A stretch of 64,000 bases of DNA from Paraphoma chrysanthemicola (lineage: Eukaryota; Ascomycota; Dothideomycetes; Pleosporales; Phaeosphaeriaceae): the NCBI GenBank assembly GCA_020744225.1, contig JAGMWG010000005.1, positions 620,001-684,000 of the forward strand, read 5' to 3'. Made by a program: the position numbers and the translations under genes. The stretch's first letter is position 1; the number at the start of each line of letters is the position of its first letter. Positions 1 through 9,663 of this stretch are shown here, piece after piece. Below the pieces are notes generated by a model. It saw only the letters and a list, made by a program, of their open reading frames with translations, had not been told where the DNA came from and made no database searches.

Positions 1-279
1 CGACTGCCCAAAAGGAGAGGATGGCCAGCCGGCGCAGCCAAATGCTTTCTGTAGACTCCGGAGGTGGTAACTTTGGCGACCGGACCGCATCGAGCGGTTT
101 GCTCGTGCCTGAAGAAGCACTCGGCGCTGCGCTCGACGCCAGAGACGCGTTTGGGCTTGTTGGTGATGCCATGGTGGTGTTGCTCTGGTCGCGCTGTCAC
201 TTTCCGCACATCGCGCTAAGCCATTTCGGGATCCGTGCAAGCATATCACCACCATCAAAGTCGACTTGGTATTACAAGC
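1..279. other. left-edge intergenic sequence
   Basis: No convincing gene. It lies downstream of the minus-strand 2EXR gene. The one open frame here lacks family features and looks random. Confidence 0.4.
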
Positions 280-1185
280 CTACGGAGCAAGATCCTCCGT
301 GCCCCTCTGGTAATCTCTAACGTTGTTCTGCTCTATTGCATACAGCTCTTGTAGGTAGACTTCTTGCCTCTCTCTGGCCTGCGCGCTCATATCGTCACCG
401 AACATGGCCGTGCCAGTCACATACCCATCCTCAGTCTGCACTTTTACGCCCATCGCCTTCTCCAAAAATGTCGGCCAGGGCTTTGCGTAGTAGCCCTGAA
501 TCACAAGCTCTTCTAGAGCCTGGATTTGAGCCAGCGTCCGAACAAAATCTAGGTTGTCACCTAGACCTCTTTCCATGGCTCCTCGCTGCGATGGTATTGC
601 ACAATCAGTCCGGGCACCCCATCCAATGGTAAGTCGTCGCAGACCGGTGGCAGATGTGGCAAGTCTTTGGAGGAGTTGCAACCATGCACGACATCCAGCC
701 AAGTACGACACCCAGATAGTGACGCTTGTAATGCAGGCGGTGTTTCTTGGGCCAATCTTGTCCAAGAACCGCAATCCGTCTTCGGCTTCTCTGATGTGAA
801 ACGTGTTCTGAGCGTAGACGATCTGGTTTGCCTCCAAATGTATCTGTCTGCAAGTGCGCAGTAATCCTGCTCCCATGTTCTTACATTGTGATGAGCCCAT
901 GAGATGGACAAGGACTTGTTTGTTTCCCTCGGTCCTCTTCCCGCCATACTTGAGCGCAGTCCCAGCGAACCGGCTGACCAGGACGTCTTCATATATGCGA
1001 AGTCGAAGTTCGGCGGGCAGAGTCAAGAAGCCGACAGGCGCGTCTTTCGGTCTCCTTGTCGGAGCTTCATGCTGACCAGTTTCCGGCGCCGTTGCGGTTG
1101 CTAGAACTTCCAGCTCGTCTATGGCCAGGCTGGAAATGGCCTGTACATACTGCTGCTCGAGGCTGTCCTGTGGACTTTGGCTCAT
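280..1185 (-). CDS. 2EXR / F-box-like fungal hypothetical protein
   Basis: Intronless frame of 301 aa. The first in-frame ATG is at 1185; the frame is open to 1221 without another ATG. Around residues 50-65 it carries a hydrophobic LPAELRLRIYEDVL-type motif, the signature opening of the 2EXR domain that is very common in filamentous ascomycetes and related to F-box helices. It is followed by the usual region with a conserved Arg-Gln residue pair in a LLRTCRQIHLEA-like stretch. The rest has mixed alpha/beta character with no signal peptide or membrane segment, so it is probably intracellular. The molecular function of 2EXR proteins is mostly unknown; some are guessed to be ubiquitin-ligase adaptors. 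It diverges from the PfpI-like gene at 1580 across about 390 bp. The family call is fairly safe; any function is speculative. Confidence 0.72.
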   Translation of the reverse strand: MSQSPQDSLEQQYVQAISSLAIDELEVLATATAPETGQHEAPTRRPKDAPVGFLTLPAELRLRIYEDVLVSRFAGTALKYGGKRTEGNKQVLVHLMGSSQCKNMGAGLLRTCRQIHLEANQIVYAQNTFHIREAEDGLRFLDKIGPRNTACITSVTIWVSYLAGCRAWLQLLQRLATSATGLRRLTIGWGARTDCAIPSQRGAMERGLGDNLDFVRTLAQIQALEELVIQGYYAKPWPTFLEKAMGVKVQTEDGYVTGTAMFGDDMSAQARERQEVYLQELYAIEQNNVRDYQRGTEDLAP

Positions 1186-1579
1186 CGTCTGGTCGCTTGT
1201 GCAACGCCTTCGAGAGACCACGACGGCAGCAATAGATTTTGTACCTCCGTCGGTTTGCTAGGCCGGTCCTTTTGGCGGTCTCCCTCAGGTACGGGAGGGG
1301 CTGAGAACCGATGGTTTAACCAGGGTCCCACGCTAGCGCGCTACGATCCCGCTTTTTGCTGAAGCTATGTCCTCTCGTTGGCAGGTGCGGGTGCGGGGGA
1401 AACTCTGGGGAAAGAGCTCTGGTGCAGCGTGACGAAGGCACGAGGGTCGTAAGACCTGCCCCTCTCAGCTGACCACGCCCTCGCTCCTTCTCTCAACTTC
1501 CTCACACGACACACATCCTGTCATCACAACAACCTTTTCAACCAACCTCAATTCACATTCACAACCCATTACCTTCAAG
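1186..1579. promoter_or_regulatory. divergent intergenic promoter region
   Basis: About 394 bp between the starts of the 2EXR and PfpI-like genes. The last 100 bp before 1580 are C/T- and CA-rich, as is usual just upstream of fungal start codons. No specific factor site was recognised. Confidence 0.45.
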
Positions 1580-2629
1580 ATGAGTGCAGTCGCCGACAGC
1601 ACTGATGGCCCCGTCGAGCAGGTCAAGGTGCTGTTCGCTCTCTTCCCTGGCTACAACACCCTCGACGTGGCCGGACCTCTCGAGGTCCTGAGTCGCTCCC
1701 TGCAAAACCCCAAGGACAAGTGTGAGTTCTCCTACAGGCCAATTGGGCAGCGCCATCATCCTCCGAGCCTGCCCTTCCTAATTGAGCCGTTTCTAACAAC
1801 GAAGCAGCCAGCAAGGCCTTCGACTGCCAATTCGTCGGCACTTCATCAGCTATGACATCAGTCCAGGGCCTCACCATCAAGGCCGATATGGACTATGGCG
1901 ACGCCAATGATGAGCTTGAAGATTTCGATGTCATCATCGTCCCTGGCGGCGAGGGTGTCTTTGACGTCCTCAAGAACAAGACCGAGCCCCTCAATCTCCT
2001 TACCAAATACGTCGAGCTCCACGAGAAGAACCCTGAGAAGGAGCGCACAGTCCTCGCCATTGATATCGGCTCATTGCTCCTGGCCCAGCAAGGCATGCTT
2101 GAGGGCCTCGCCGCTACAACACACCCAGACTACTATGTCCGTCTCGAGACCATCTGTCAAGACGCTGCTCGTCGAGACATGTCTATGCGCACAGATGTCA
2201 TGGAGGAGCGCTACGTCGTGAACAACGCTCGCTTCGACCTGGGCGAGAACCCTGACGACAATCCGTGAGTCTCACGCTGAATCGTGGAGTGTTCAGTATG
2301 CTGACCGCAACAGATACATCATCAAGAAGAGCCGCCGTGAAGTCGAGGAGCCTGAAGGCCCTAACATGCAGCACGCTCGCCGCAAGTCGATCGCTCGCAA
2401 GGGCAGCAACGCTTGGCGTGATTCTCGCCGCCGCGAGTCCATTGTTCGCCGTGCTCAGATGCCGCTAGGGGGCATGCGCATCATCACCACGGGCGGCGTC
2501 ACTGCGGGTCTGGACGCTAGTTTGTATTTGGTGGGTTCTTTGGCGTCTCACGATACGGCCCTCGAGGTCGCTCGTGTTATGCAGTACACTTGGGTCAAGG
2601 GCGTTACGGTCGATGCGATCGATGTTTGA
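1580..2629 (+). CDS. DJ-1/PfpI (ThiJ) family protein lacking the nucleophilic Cys
   Basis: Three exons, 1580-1721, 1808-2264 and 2314-2629, give 304 aa. Both introns are GT-AG and keep frame. Family marks in order: LFPGYNTLDVAGPLEVL near residues 20-37, DVIIVPGGEG around 88-97, the nucleophile-elbow region around 128-140, a TTHPDYYVRLE stretch and the C-terminal ITTGGVTAGLDASLYLVG helix. These match the fungal DJ-1/PfpI glutamine-amidotransferase-like fold. At the elbow, where the family normally reads VCTGxLLLA with catalytic Cys, this protein reads AIDIGSLLLA, placing Asp133 at the Cys position. A basic segment of roughly 45 residues (about 205-250), rich in Arg with RRKS and RRES motifs, is inserted before the last core strand. 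It is therefore probably not a standard Cys-dependent isomerase, glyoxalase or protease; a non-catalytic or regulatory role is inferred. Confidence 0.85.
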
Positions 2630-3194
2630 GCAGGAGCTCTCGCATGGCTAGCAATGGCGTTCACATATTGGGTTGAGGTGTGATCGGACAAGATCATCTG
2701 GGAAGATGTCGGGAATCTGGATGATTTACCACGACGAAATGTAAGCTACGATAAATTCATGAAGATTAAAGTAAGGTTTGAGAGAGGTCAGCCATGAGCG
2801 GTGAGACGAGACTTCTGAACCAATGGTCAGAGCTTCGGAGCTACTGTCAGATTGAGGAACGTGCATCAGCTAGATCTCTCCTGCGTCGTCCACTGGGAAT
2901 CATAAGATCAGGACCAACAATTTGCAAGTTGCCTTGGAGCCAGACCCAGTCGGCACATGCGACCCTCCCGCTTGTGCTTTGCTCATTGGAACGGAAACCT
3001 TCACGTTGCGATGTGACCTCGGACCACGGAGTTGGGCGCCAGCTGCTAAGCTGGTTCAGTTTTGACCGATGCTAGCACTGGCTTCTCCACCGAACCAACC
3101 CAACATGAAAATGCGACGACTGGAATATCGCTCAGCTGTGTGCGGTTGTTGTTGTCGGATGCATGTTCATGCGAACATGAATGCTGATCAAGGG
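2630..3194. other. intergenic, 3' flank of the PfpI gene
   Basis: 565 bp with no recognisable gene. It contains A/T-rich 3'-UTR-like sequence after 2629 and ends at the TA target site of the transposon. Confidence 0.4.
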
Positions 3195-3196
3195 TA

Positions 3197-3252
3197 ACGT
3201 GTTTTACAAGCGAGGCGTCCATACAAGCGAGGCGTCCACCCCACCAACTTTG
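3197..3252 (+). repeat. 5' terminal inverted repeat (56 bp)
   Basis: Perfectly matches the reverse complement of 4990-5045. It begins ACGTGTTTTACAAG. It contains two adjacent copies of a 17-bp unit (TACAAGCGAGGCGTCCA) at 3205-3221 and 3222-3238, plausible paired binding sites for the transposase's helix-turn-helix domains. Confidence 0.95.
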
Positions 3253-3277
3253 AGTAGCCTTCCAACTTTAATCAGTT

Positions 3278-4924
3278 ATGCCTCAACCTCAACAAACTCT
3301 GTTACGCTCATCTGAAGCTGATATACAGCTTACTCTATTATCCCTTAATAAGCGTCAATTTAAGACTAAGAGAGCTGCTATCCAGACGTTTAATGTCCCT
3401 CGAACAACGCTGCGCGACCGACGCGCTGGCAAGCCTGCCCGACGCGATTGCCAGCCCAACTCAAAGAAGCTTACCCAGCTAGAGGAGGAGGTGATTGTTA
3501 GACATATACTCGACCTTGATCAACGTGGATTCGCGCCTACGTACGCAGCTGTACGTGATATGGCTGATAAGCTGCTAGCTGCGCGCTCTGCTGGTCACGT
3601 TGGCGTCCACTGGGCGCGCAACTTTGTCAAGCGTACAGACAGTCTTACGACGCGTTTCAACCGGCCATACGATAGGCAGAGAGCTCTGTGTGAGGATCCT
3701 ATCCTTATACAACGCTGGTTTGAGCTCGTAGAGGAGATAAAGGCCAAGTACGGCATCTGCGACGAGGACGTCTATAACTTTGACGAGGCTGGCTTCATAA
3801 TAGGCAAGATCACGACTCAGCTTGTCGTAACAGGGTCAGAGAGGAGAGGCAGGCCAAAGGCTGTTCAGCCTGGCAATCGCGAGTGGGTGACTGTAATTGC
3901 TGCAATTAACGCTGCTGGCTGGGCTATCCCACCCTTCCTCATCTTTGCTGGCCAGTATCACCTGTCTGCCTGGTATGAGGAGGATATCCCACGCGACTAG
4001 GTGATCGCAGTCAGCGACAACGGCTGGACAAACAACGACCTTGGAGTTGCGTGGTTAAAGCACTTCAACGCTCACACGAAGACTCGTGTTGTAGGTGCGC
4101 GTCGCCTGCTCGTCCTTAATAGCCATGAGAGTCACCACTCTCTTGAATTTCAAGAGCTTTGCAAGGAGAACAATATCTATACGCTCTGTATGCTACCTCA
4201 CTCATCTCACCTACTGCAGCCTCTTGATGTTGGCTGCTTCTCGCCACTAAAGCGCGCGTACAGCCGCGAGGTTGAGGCTCTTATCTAACACTACATCAAC
4301 TACATTACAAAGCTTAAGTTTCTGCTAGCTTTCAAGGCAGCCTTTAACCGCGCGTTCACGACAGCTAATATCTACTCAGCCTTTCGAGGCGCAGGCCTTA
4401 TACCTCTCTAGCCAGAGGCTGTCTTGTTAAAGCTAGACATACAGCTGCGTACACCAACACCTGCTGCTCTGCCAGAGGCTGTCTAGCAGGCTCGTACGCT
4501 GAGTAACGCGCGTGAGCTTGAGGCTTAATCAACGCTAATTCGCGAGCGCGTACGCTAACACAAGAGCTCCTCGCCTGCGTCGATTATTGAGGCAATCAAC
4601 TAGCTCAAGAAGAGCGCTGAGGTGATGATCCTGTCAGCTAAGCTGATGCGCGAGAGGATCACCAGCCTTAAGAAGGCTAACGAGGCAGCGTCAAAGCAAA
4701 AGCAGCGCAAGAAAAAGCGTGTACAGAAGCAGGGAGTCTTGACAAAGGGAGCTGGCGAGGATATACTCGCCCAACGTGAGGCTAATTAACAGATTGCTCG
4801 TGAAGAGCGTCAAGGTAGAGAGCAATCAGGCCTTAGCCGCCAGGCTCTTGCGCGCTGTAGCAGGTGCAGAGAGACTAGGCACAACGCACGTACGTGTAAA
4901 AAAGACTCTGTAGATACTACTTGA
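3278..4924 (+). pseudogene. pogo/Fot1-type transposase, eight internal TAA/TAG stops
   Basis: A single frame of 549 codons from ATG 3278 to a natural TGA at 4922-4924, with no frameshifts. The N-terminus (about residues 9-50) resembles a psq-type helix-turn-helix. Residues about 60-125 resemble a CENP-B-type DNA-binding domain. The DDE domain follows: first Asp in YNFDEAGF at residue 169, and third Asp in QPLDVG at 316. The second acidic position (281) reads Asn in LVLNSHESH where the family has Asp-Gly, so the catalytic triad is broken. A CCHC zinc-knuckle-like motif (CSRCRETRHNARTC) lies at the C-terminus. Internal stops begin at 3998, 4286, 4409, 4484, 4526, 4556, 4601 and 4787. All are TAA or TAG, each explained by CAA/CAG to TAA/TAG, the CpA-to-TpA change typical of RIP. 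The last kilobase (about 3998-4924) holds every stop. Confidence 0.92.
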
Positions 4925-4989
4925 TCTATTGTATTAATAGCTATATACTGCTATATATCGTGGTTGAGTTGTACGCTCAAAGAGGCGCG

Positions 4990-5045
4990 CAAAGTTGGTG
5001 GGGTGGACGCCTCGCTTGTATGGACGCCTCGCTTGTAAAACACGT
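4990..5045 (-). repeat. 3' terminal inverted repeat (56 bp)
   Basis: Exact reverse complement of 3197-3252. The inverted 17-bp units lie at 5004-5020 and 5021-5037. Followed immediately by the TA duplication at 5046-5047. Confidence 0.95.
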
Positions 5046-5047
5046 TA

Positions 5048-5957
5048 TCTAAGGGACGCGCACACAAAAATCCTGAGACTGCCATCACGCGTTTCCAGGC
5101 CGTTCCACGATTCAGACTCTCAAGACAGATGTCTATACGAAGCAAGCCGCGATGTTTGCCAAATGGGTTACTTAGAACGTGCCGCAAAAACATGTGATCT
5201 CGGAATGCTGCATGAGGAAGCTGCTTCGACCTGCCCACCTCTGCGGCTGCTCAGCACCTTGACATCGCCGTGAAGACGCCTCCAAGCCATCGAGTTTGAC
5301 CTTGAAACGCGATATCCATTCCCGCGGCAGGCACGACGTGAAGCAGGCAATGATTTGATTGGCCAGATGCACGAAGCTTGTTACGAGCACCATCATCGAG
5401 GCAGTGCATTTTCAAAAAATCCCGCTCGCTAACCCGCAACAGCATCAACTACCACAACAACGCTTGCTTGGGAGATTGCAAAACCCTTCGCCCACGTGCA
5501 AACCAGCGGCGGGTTACCTTTGACGGTATACGATTTGCATGACGCTGCTTGCTTCCAGGCTGTGTGGAATGAGCGATTTTTGGAGTCGAATCGCTTGACG
5601 CTGATGGAGACAAAGGCGTGCAGCCTTTGTCAGTCAGCCGTGGTAAACTATGGTGATAGCACATTTCCTACCCATGTTGTTACGTAGAAGAAACCGGGCT
5701 CTTGGATTTTGGAAACGGCGAAAGCACGTTTTTGACATGAGCGATGGGTGCCAGCGCCAGCGAGCCGGAGTCACTACGAAGTACGAGGCAGATTATTTCC
5801 TTCTCAGTCTTGCAGTATAAATTCTTCAACCTCGCAACCTCGTTATTTGCTCTGGTATCTCTTCTTCTCTTCTCCTCCCGTCTTCCTCTTCCTCTTCCCC
5901 TCCCCAGCTGTGACCCTTACAGCTCCCCAGTGCGTTCCCCACCTCCATTCTCCTTAC
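5048..5957. other. intergenic; ATPase upstream region
   Basis: 910 bp with no recognised gene. From about 5850 to 5957 the strand is strongly C/T-rich (repeated cttctc/cctctt runs), typical of the core promoter and 5' leader of highly or constitutively expressed fungal genes. This supports placing the ATPase start at 5958 rather than at the upstream in-frame ATG at 5748. Confidence 0.5.
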
Positions 5958-8900
5958 ATGGACAAAGAAGACAAACAAGCTATCCCGCGAGTCCGTTTCG
6001 GAGATCAGCGTAACGACGAAGAAGCAGCAACACAGCATGTAGAATACGGTGCACGCCGCGCTCGGCGCCTCTCGCGTCAATCGAGCGTCGGCAGCTTGTC
6101 CATTCATAGCGCTGGAGGTGGCACACGAACTGTGCAGCCTGAAACAGCACTTCCTATCACTTACCGCACGCTCTCCATCGAGATCGGCGAGGGGCAGCAA
6201 CAGAAGCAGAAGGAGGCCAAGAAAATCAAGGAGAAGGCCGCTGTTGGTAAGTCACACCCATCTTTCGTGGCGTCGATGCATTCCATTAGTGGGCAGGGTC
6301 TACATCTGTGGTCTTATTCCGTTCAAGATCCACCATGCTGACCTCAATGTCGAAGACCTTGCTGGGCTGGAATGGCACACTCTGGACATTCCAGAACTAT
6401 GCCGACGCCTTTCCGTCGATACAGACCAAGGTCTATCCGAAGAACAAGCGAAGCGCCGTGTGGGCGAGTACGGTCGTAACAAGATGACCCCTCCGCCTTC
6501 GGGGCTCTTCGGGCGGATTATGGGATACTTCTTTGGTGGCTTCGGCTCCATTCTCCTTGTTGCTGGTATTCTGGTCTTCATTGCCTGGAGACCCCTAGGT
6601 AAACCTCCTGCTCCCGCCAATCTTGCACTTGCCTGCGTCTTGATTGCTGTCTGGCTGATCCAGGCCGGCTTCAACGCGTGGCAAGACTGGAGCACAAGCA
6701 GGGTCATGGCATCCATTGGCACTATGTTACCTGACCAATGCATCGTCATTCGGAATGGGTCGCATGCTAGCATCTCGGCACTCGATTTGGTTCCCGGCGA
6801 TATCATTGTCATCAAGCAAGGCAACAAACTACCTGCCGATGTTCGACTGGTAGAAGTATCCAGCGATGCGATGTTTGATCGATCCATATTGACTGGTGAG
6901 CACCCAGCCTCCCCACTCTACTGGCGGCATAACAACTAATTAGCGCAGGCGAGTCTGAACCCGTTGTCGCTACAACCGAACACACCGAAGATAACTATCT
7001 CGAGACTAATAACATCGGACTCCAAGGCACGCACTGTATTAGTGGCAGTGGTTTGGGCGTTTGCGTTGCAACTGGCGATAACACTATTTTCGGTCGCATT
7101 GCCAAACTCACTTCCGATCCGAAGACAGGCATGACACCACTACAAAGGGAGATTTTGCGCTTTGTGTTGATCATCGCGTCGTTCATCACCGTCGTGGTCA
7201 TTCTCATTGTAATACTGTGGGCAGCATGGTTGAGGAAGAGCCACCCCAACTGGATCGATGTCCCACTTTTGATCGTCAGTTGTGTGTCTGCAGCGGTAGC
7301 TTGTGAGTATCCACTACTTGTGTTATGGATGAGGATTCTATCTAACCTTTGATAGTCATCCCCGAAGGCTTGCCGATTGCTTTAACCACATCCTTAACCA
7401 TCGTCGCCAACATCATGCGCAAGAATAAGATTCTTTGCAAGTCACTCAAGACAGTTGAAACTCTGGGCGCAGTTTCCGTCATCTGCTCTGACAAGACCGG
7501 CACACTGACCAAAAACCGGATGATGGTCACCGACATTTACGCAGCCGGCGAAGAATACACACCCGAAGCTGCCCGCGATCTTATGGCAGTTCTTCGATCC
7601 GAGAACAACGTCGCCGCTCTTTCGAAGAAGCGCGAGGACATCATCGATCAAGTGCGCATACTCGGTGGTCTTTGCAACTCTGGCGAGTTCGATGCTGCAA
7701 CAATGCACCTGCCCGTCTCAGAACGCCGCATCAATGGCGATGCAACCGACCAAGCCGTTCTTCGGCTTTCTGAGAGCCTTGGATCGGTTGCCGAGTTGCG
7801 TCGTGACTTCAAGAAGGTTTTCGAGATCGCATTCAACAGCAAGAACAAGTTTATGATTCGCTTGATGTCTCCTGCCAACCAAAGCACGACAAGTAACAAT
7901 ACGTAAGTGGTTCAAACCATCCAATGCTCAGCCGCTAATACGCTCAGTACCCTCATGATCAAAGGCGCACCTGACATCCTCCTACCTCGATGCGACACCC
8001 TACTAAATGACAAGAACGTAGCCGTCCCTCTTACAGAAGCACAACGTACGCGAATAGAGCGCATCAAGGACGACTGGTCACGTCAAGGCAAGCGTGTCAT
8101 CTTGCTCGCTCGCAAGCCAACTGTGGTCCCCTTCTCTAGCAACCAAGAGAAAGAAGTCCTCGTAGCAGCTCGACAGGGCCTCACCTTCGTTGGCATCCTC
8201 GGTATCGTGGATCCCCCACGTGATGAGATCCCAGAAGTCGTACGAATCCTGCGTGGTGCATCGATCCGCATCTTCATGGTCACTGGCGACTTCAAGCTCA
8301 CTGCCCAAGCTATCGCAGAAGAGTGTGGTATCATCTCCAACTCAGCACTCGTAGACGACATCCGTGCACTAAGTAGAGAAGGCAAGATCGGAACGACGAG
8401 GCAGGCTATTGTGCTAAGTGGCCCAGAACTGATAACACTGAACGACAGCCAGTGGGATCAATTGTGCCAGTACCAGGAGATTGTTTTCGCTCGTACAACG
8501 CCGGAGCAGAAGCTGCGCATCGTCAAGGAGTTCCAGAGGCGCGAGAACATCGTCGGTATGACCGGCGATGGTGTCAACGATGCGCCTTCGTTGAAAGCCG
8601 CCGATATTGGGATTGCTATGGGTAGCGGCTCCGATATCGCGATCGAAGCTGCCGATATGGTGCTCCTTGATTCTTTCGCCGCTATCGTTGAGGCTGTCCA
8701 GTATGGACGTCTCGTTTATGACAACCTGAAAAAGACAGTGAGTCGTACACAGTAAATTTTTCTAGATGCGTGCTAACATTCCTGTAGATCGTGTACCTGC
8801 TACCGGCAGGTAGCTTCAGTGAGCTTTGGCCTGTCGTCACCAATGTCGCGTTTGGTATCCCGCAAATCTTGTCGTCCTTCTTGATGATCATCATTTGTTG

Positions 8901-9663
8901 TTTGACTGACTGCGTCGGTGCCATCACGCTGGCGTACGAGAAGCCTGAAGCTGATGTTCTGCTTCGACCACCCCGTAATCCCCGGAAGGATCGCCTCGTC
9001 GACACAAAGCTTATCTTTCATGCTTACTTCTTCGTCGGCTTGCTTGAGTGCTTCCTGTCATTCACCATGGCCTTCTGGTACATGGAGACGTAGGTAAACC
9101 CAGCTTAGCTTCTGTCCCCAGTGCTAACTTCATGTGTAGGAAGGGTGTGCCGTTCACAGCGATGTGGTTGACGTTCGGCGAGTACGATCCTCAGTATGAT
9201 AGAGCCTACATCGAAGAGACGGCGAACAAAGCGTCAAGCATTTACTTCGTTACATTGGTCGTCATGTAAGTCGTCATAAATGCTAGCTGAGTATGTGGTT
9301 AACATTTCCTAAGGCAACTTTTCAATCTCCTTGCGACACGCACCCGGCGTTTGAGCATCTTCCAGCAACCGCCCGTCTTCAACAAAGCGACCCAAGTACG
9401 TTCTCTTCACTCCGTGGTGGAGCCAAGTGCTAACGCGAATTTAGAACTACCTCCTCTTCCCTGCCATGCTCTTCGCCATCGTTGTCGTATTCATCTTCTG
9501 CTACATCCCATCCCTACAGGAAACCATCGGCACTCGCGAGGTTCCTGTTGAGCATTGGTTCCTGCCTGCTGCCTTCGGCTTCGGCCTTCTCATGCTAGAC
9601 GAGGCTCGGAAGTATTGCGTCCGCACGTGGCCCAACGGTTTCCTTGCCAAGATAGCTTGGTAA
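5958..9663 (+). CDS. type IIC P-type ATPase (Na,K-ATPase alpha-like)
   Basis: Nine exons: 5958-6246, 6290-6895, 6949-7302, 7356-7902, 7948-8737, 8788-9089, 9140-9265, 9314-9395 and 9445-9663; 1,104 aa. Phases agree throughout; the first intron (43 bp) is the least certain. Domains in order: a basic Ser-rich cytosolic N-tail with RRLSRQSS, a cation-ATPase N-domain, paired transmembrane helices, the actuator loop with LTGESEP, helix M4 with IPEGLP, the phosphorylation motif CSDKTGTLTKN (Asp near 462), a nucleotide-binding KGAPD motif, the hinge TGDGVNDAPSLKAADIGIAMG, and six C-terminal helices. The M4 and post-M4 sequence and the AYEKPEADVLLRPPR loop point to subtype IIC rather than SERCA (IIA) or ENA (IID). 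Fungi lack the animal beta subunit, so the ion transported (Na+, K+ or H+) cannot be read from sequence. Membrane localisation is expected. Confidence 0.92.

Larger units (their letters stand above)
3195..5047 (+). mobile_element. Fot1/pogo-type DNA transposon with TA target duplication, RIP-inactivated
   Basis: The element proper is 3197-5045 (1,849 bp), bounded by perfect 56-bp inverted repeats and flanked on both sides by TA (3195-3196 and 5046-5047), the target duplication of Tc1/mariner-pogo elements. One reading frame from 3278 to 4924 encodes a pogo-type transposase related to Fot1/Pot2 elements of ascomycetes. The size (about 1.85 kb), the roughly 548-residue frame and the DD35D spacing all fit that family. 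The frame contains eight internal stop codons, so the copy is non-autonomous. The perfect inverted repeats mean it may still be recognised if a functional transposase exists elsewhere. Flanks suggest the empty site read ...aaggg-TA-tctaaggg... Confidence 0.93.

Noticed and set aside
3278..4924. TAA/TAG read as glutamine (altered genetic code), which would open the whole transposase frame
   Set aside because: Host genes in the same window end with TAA and TAG (for example the ATPase at 9661-9663 and RPS27 at 58078-58080), so these are true stops; RIP explains the pattern.
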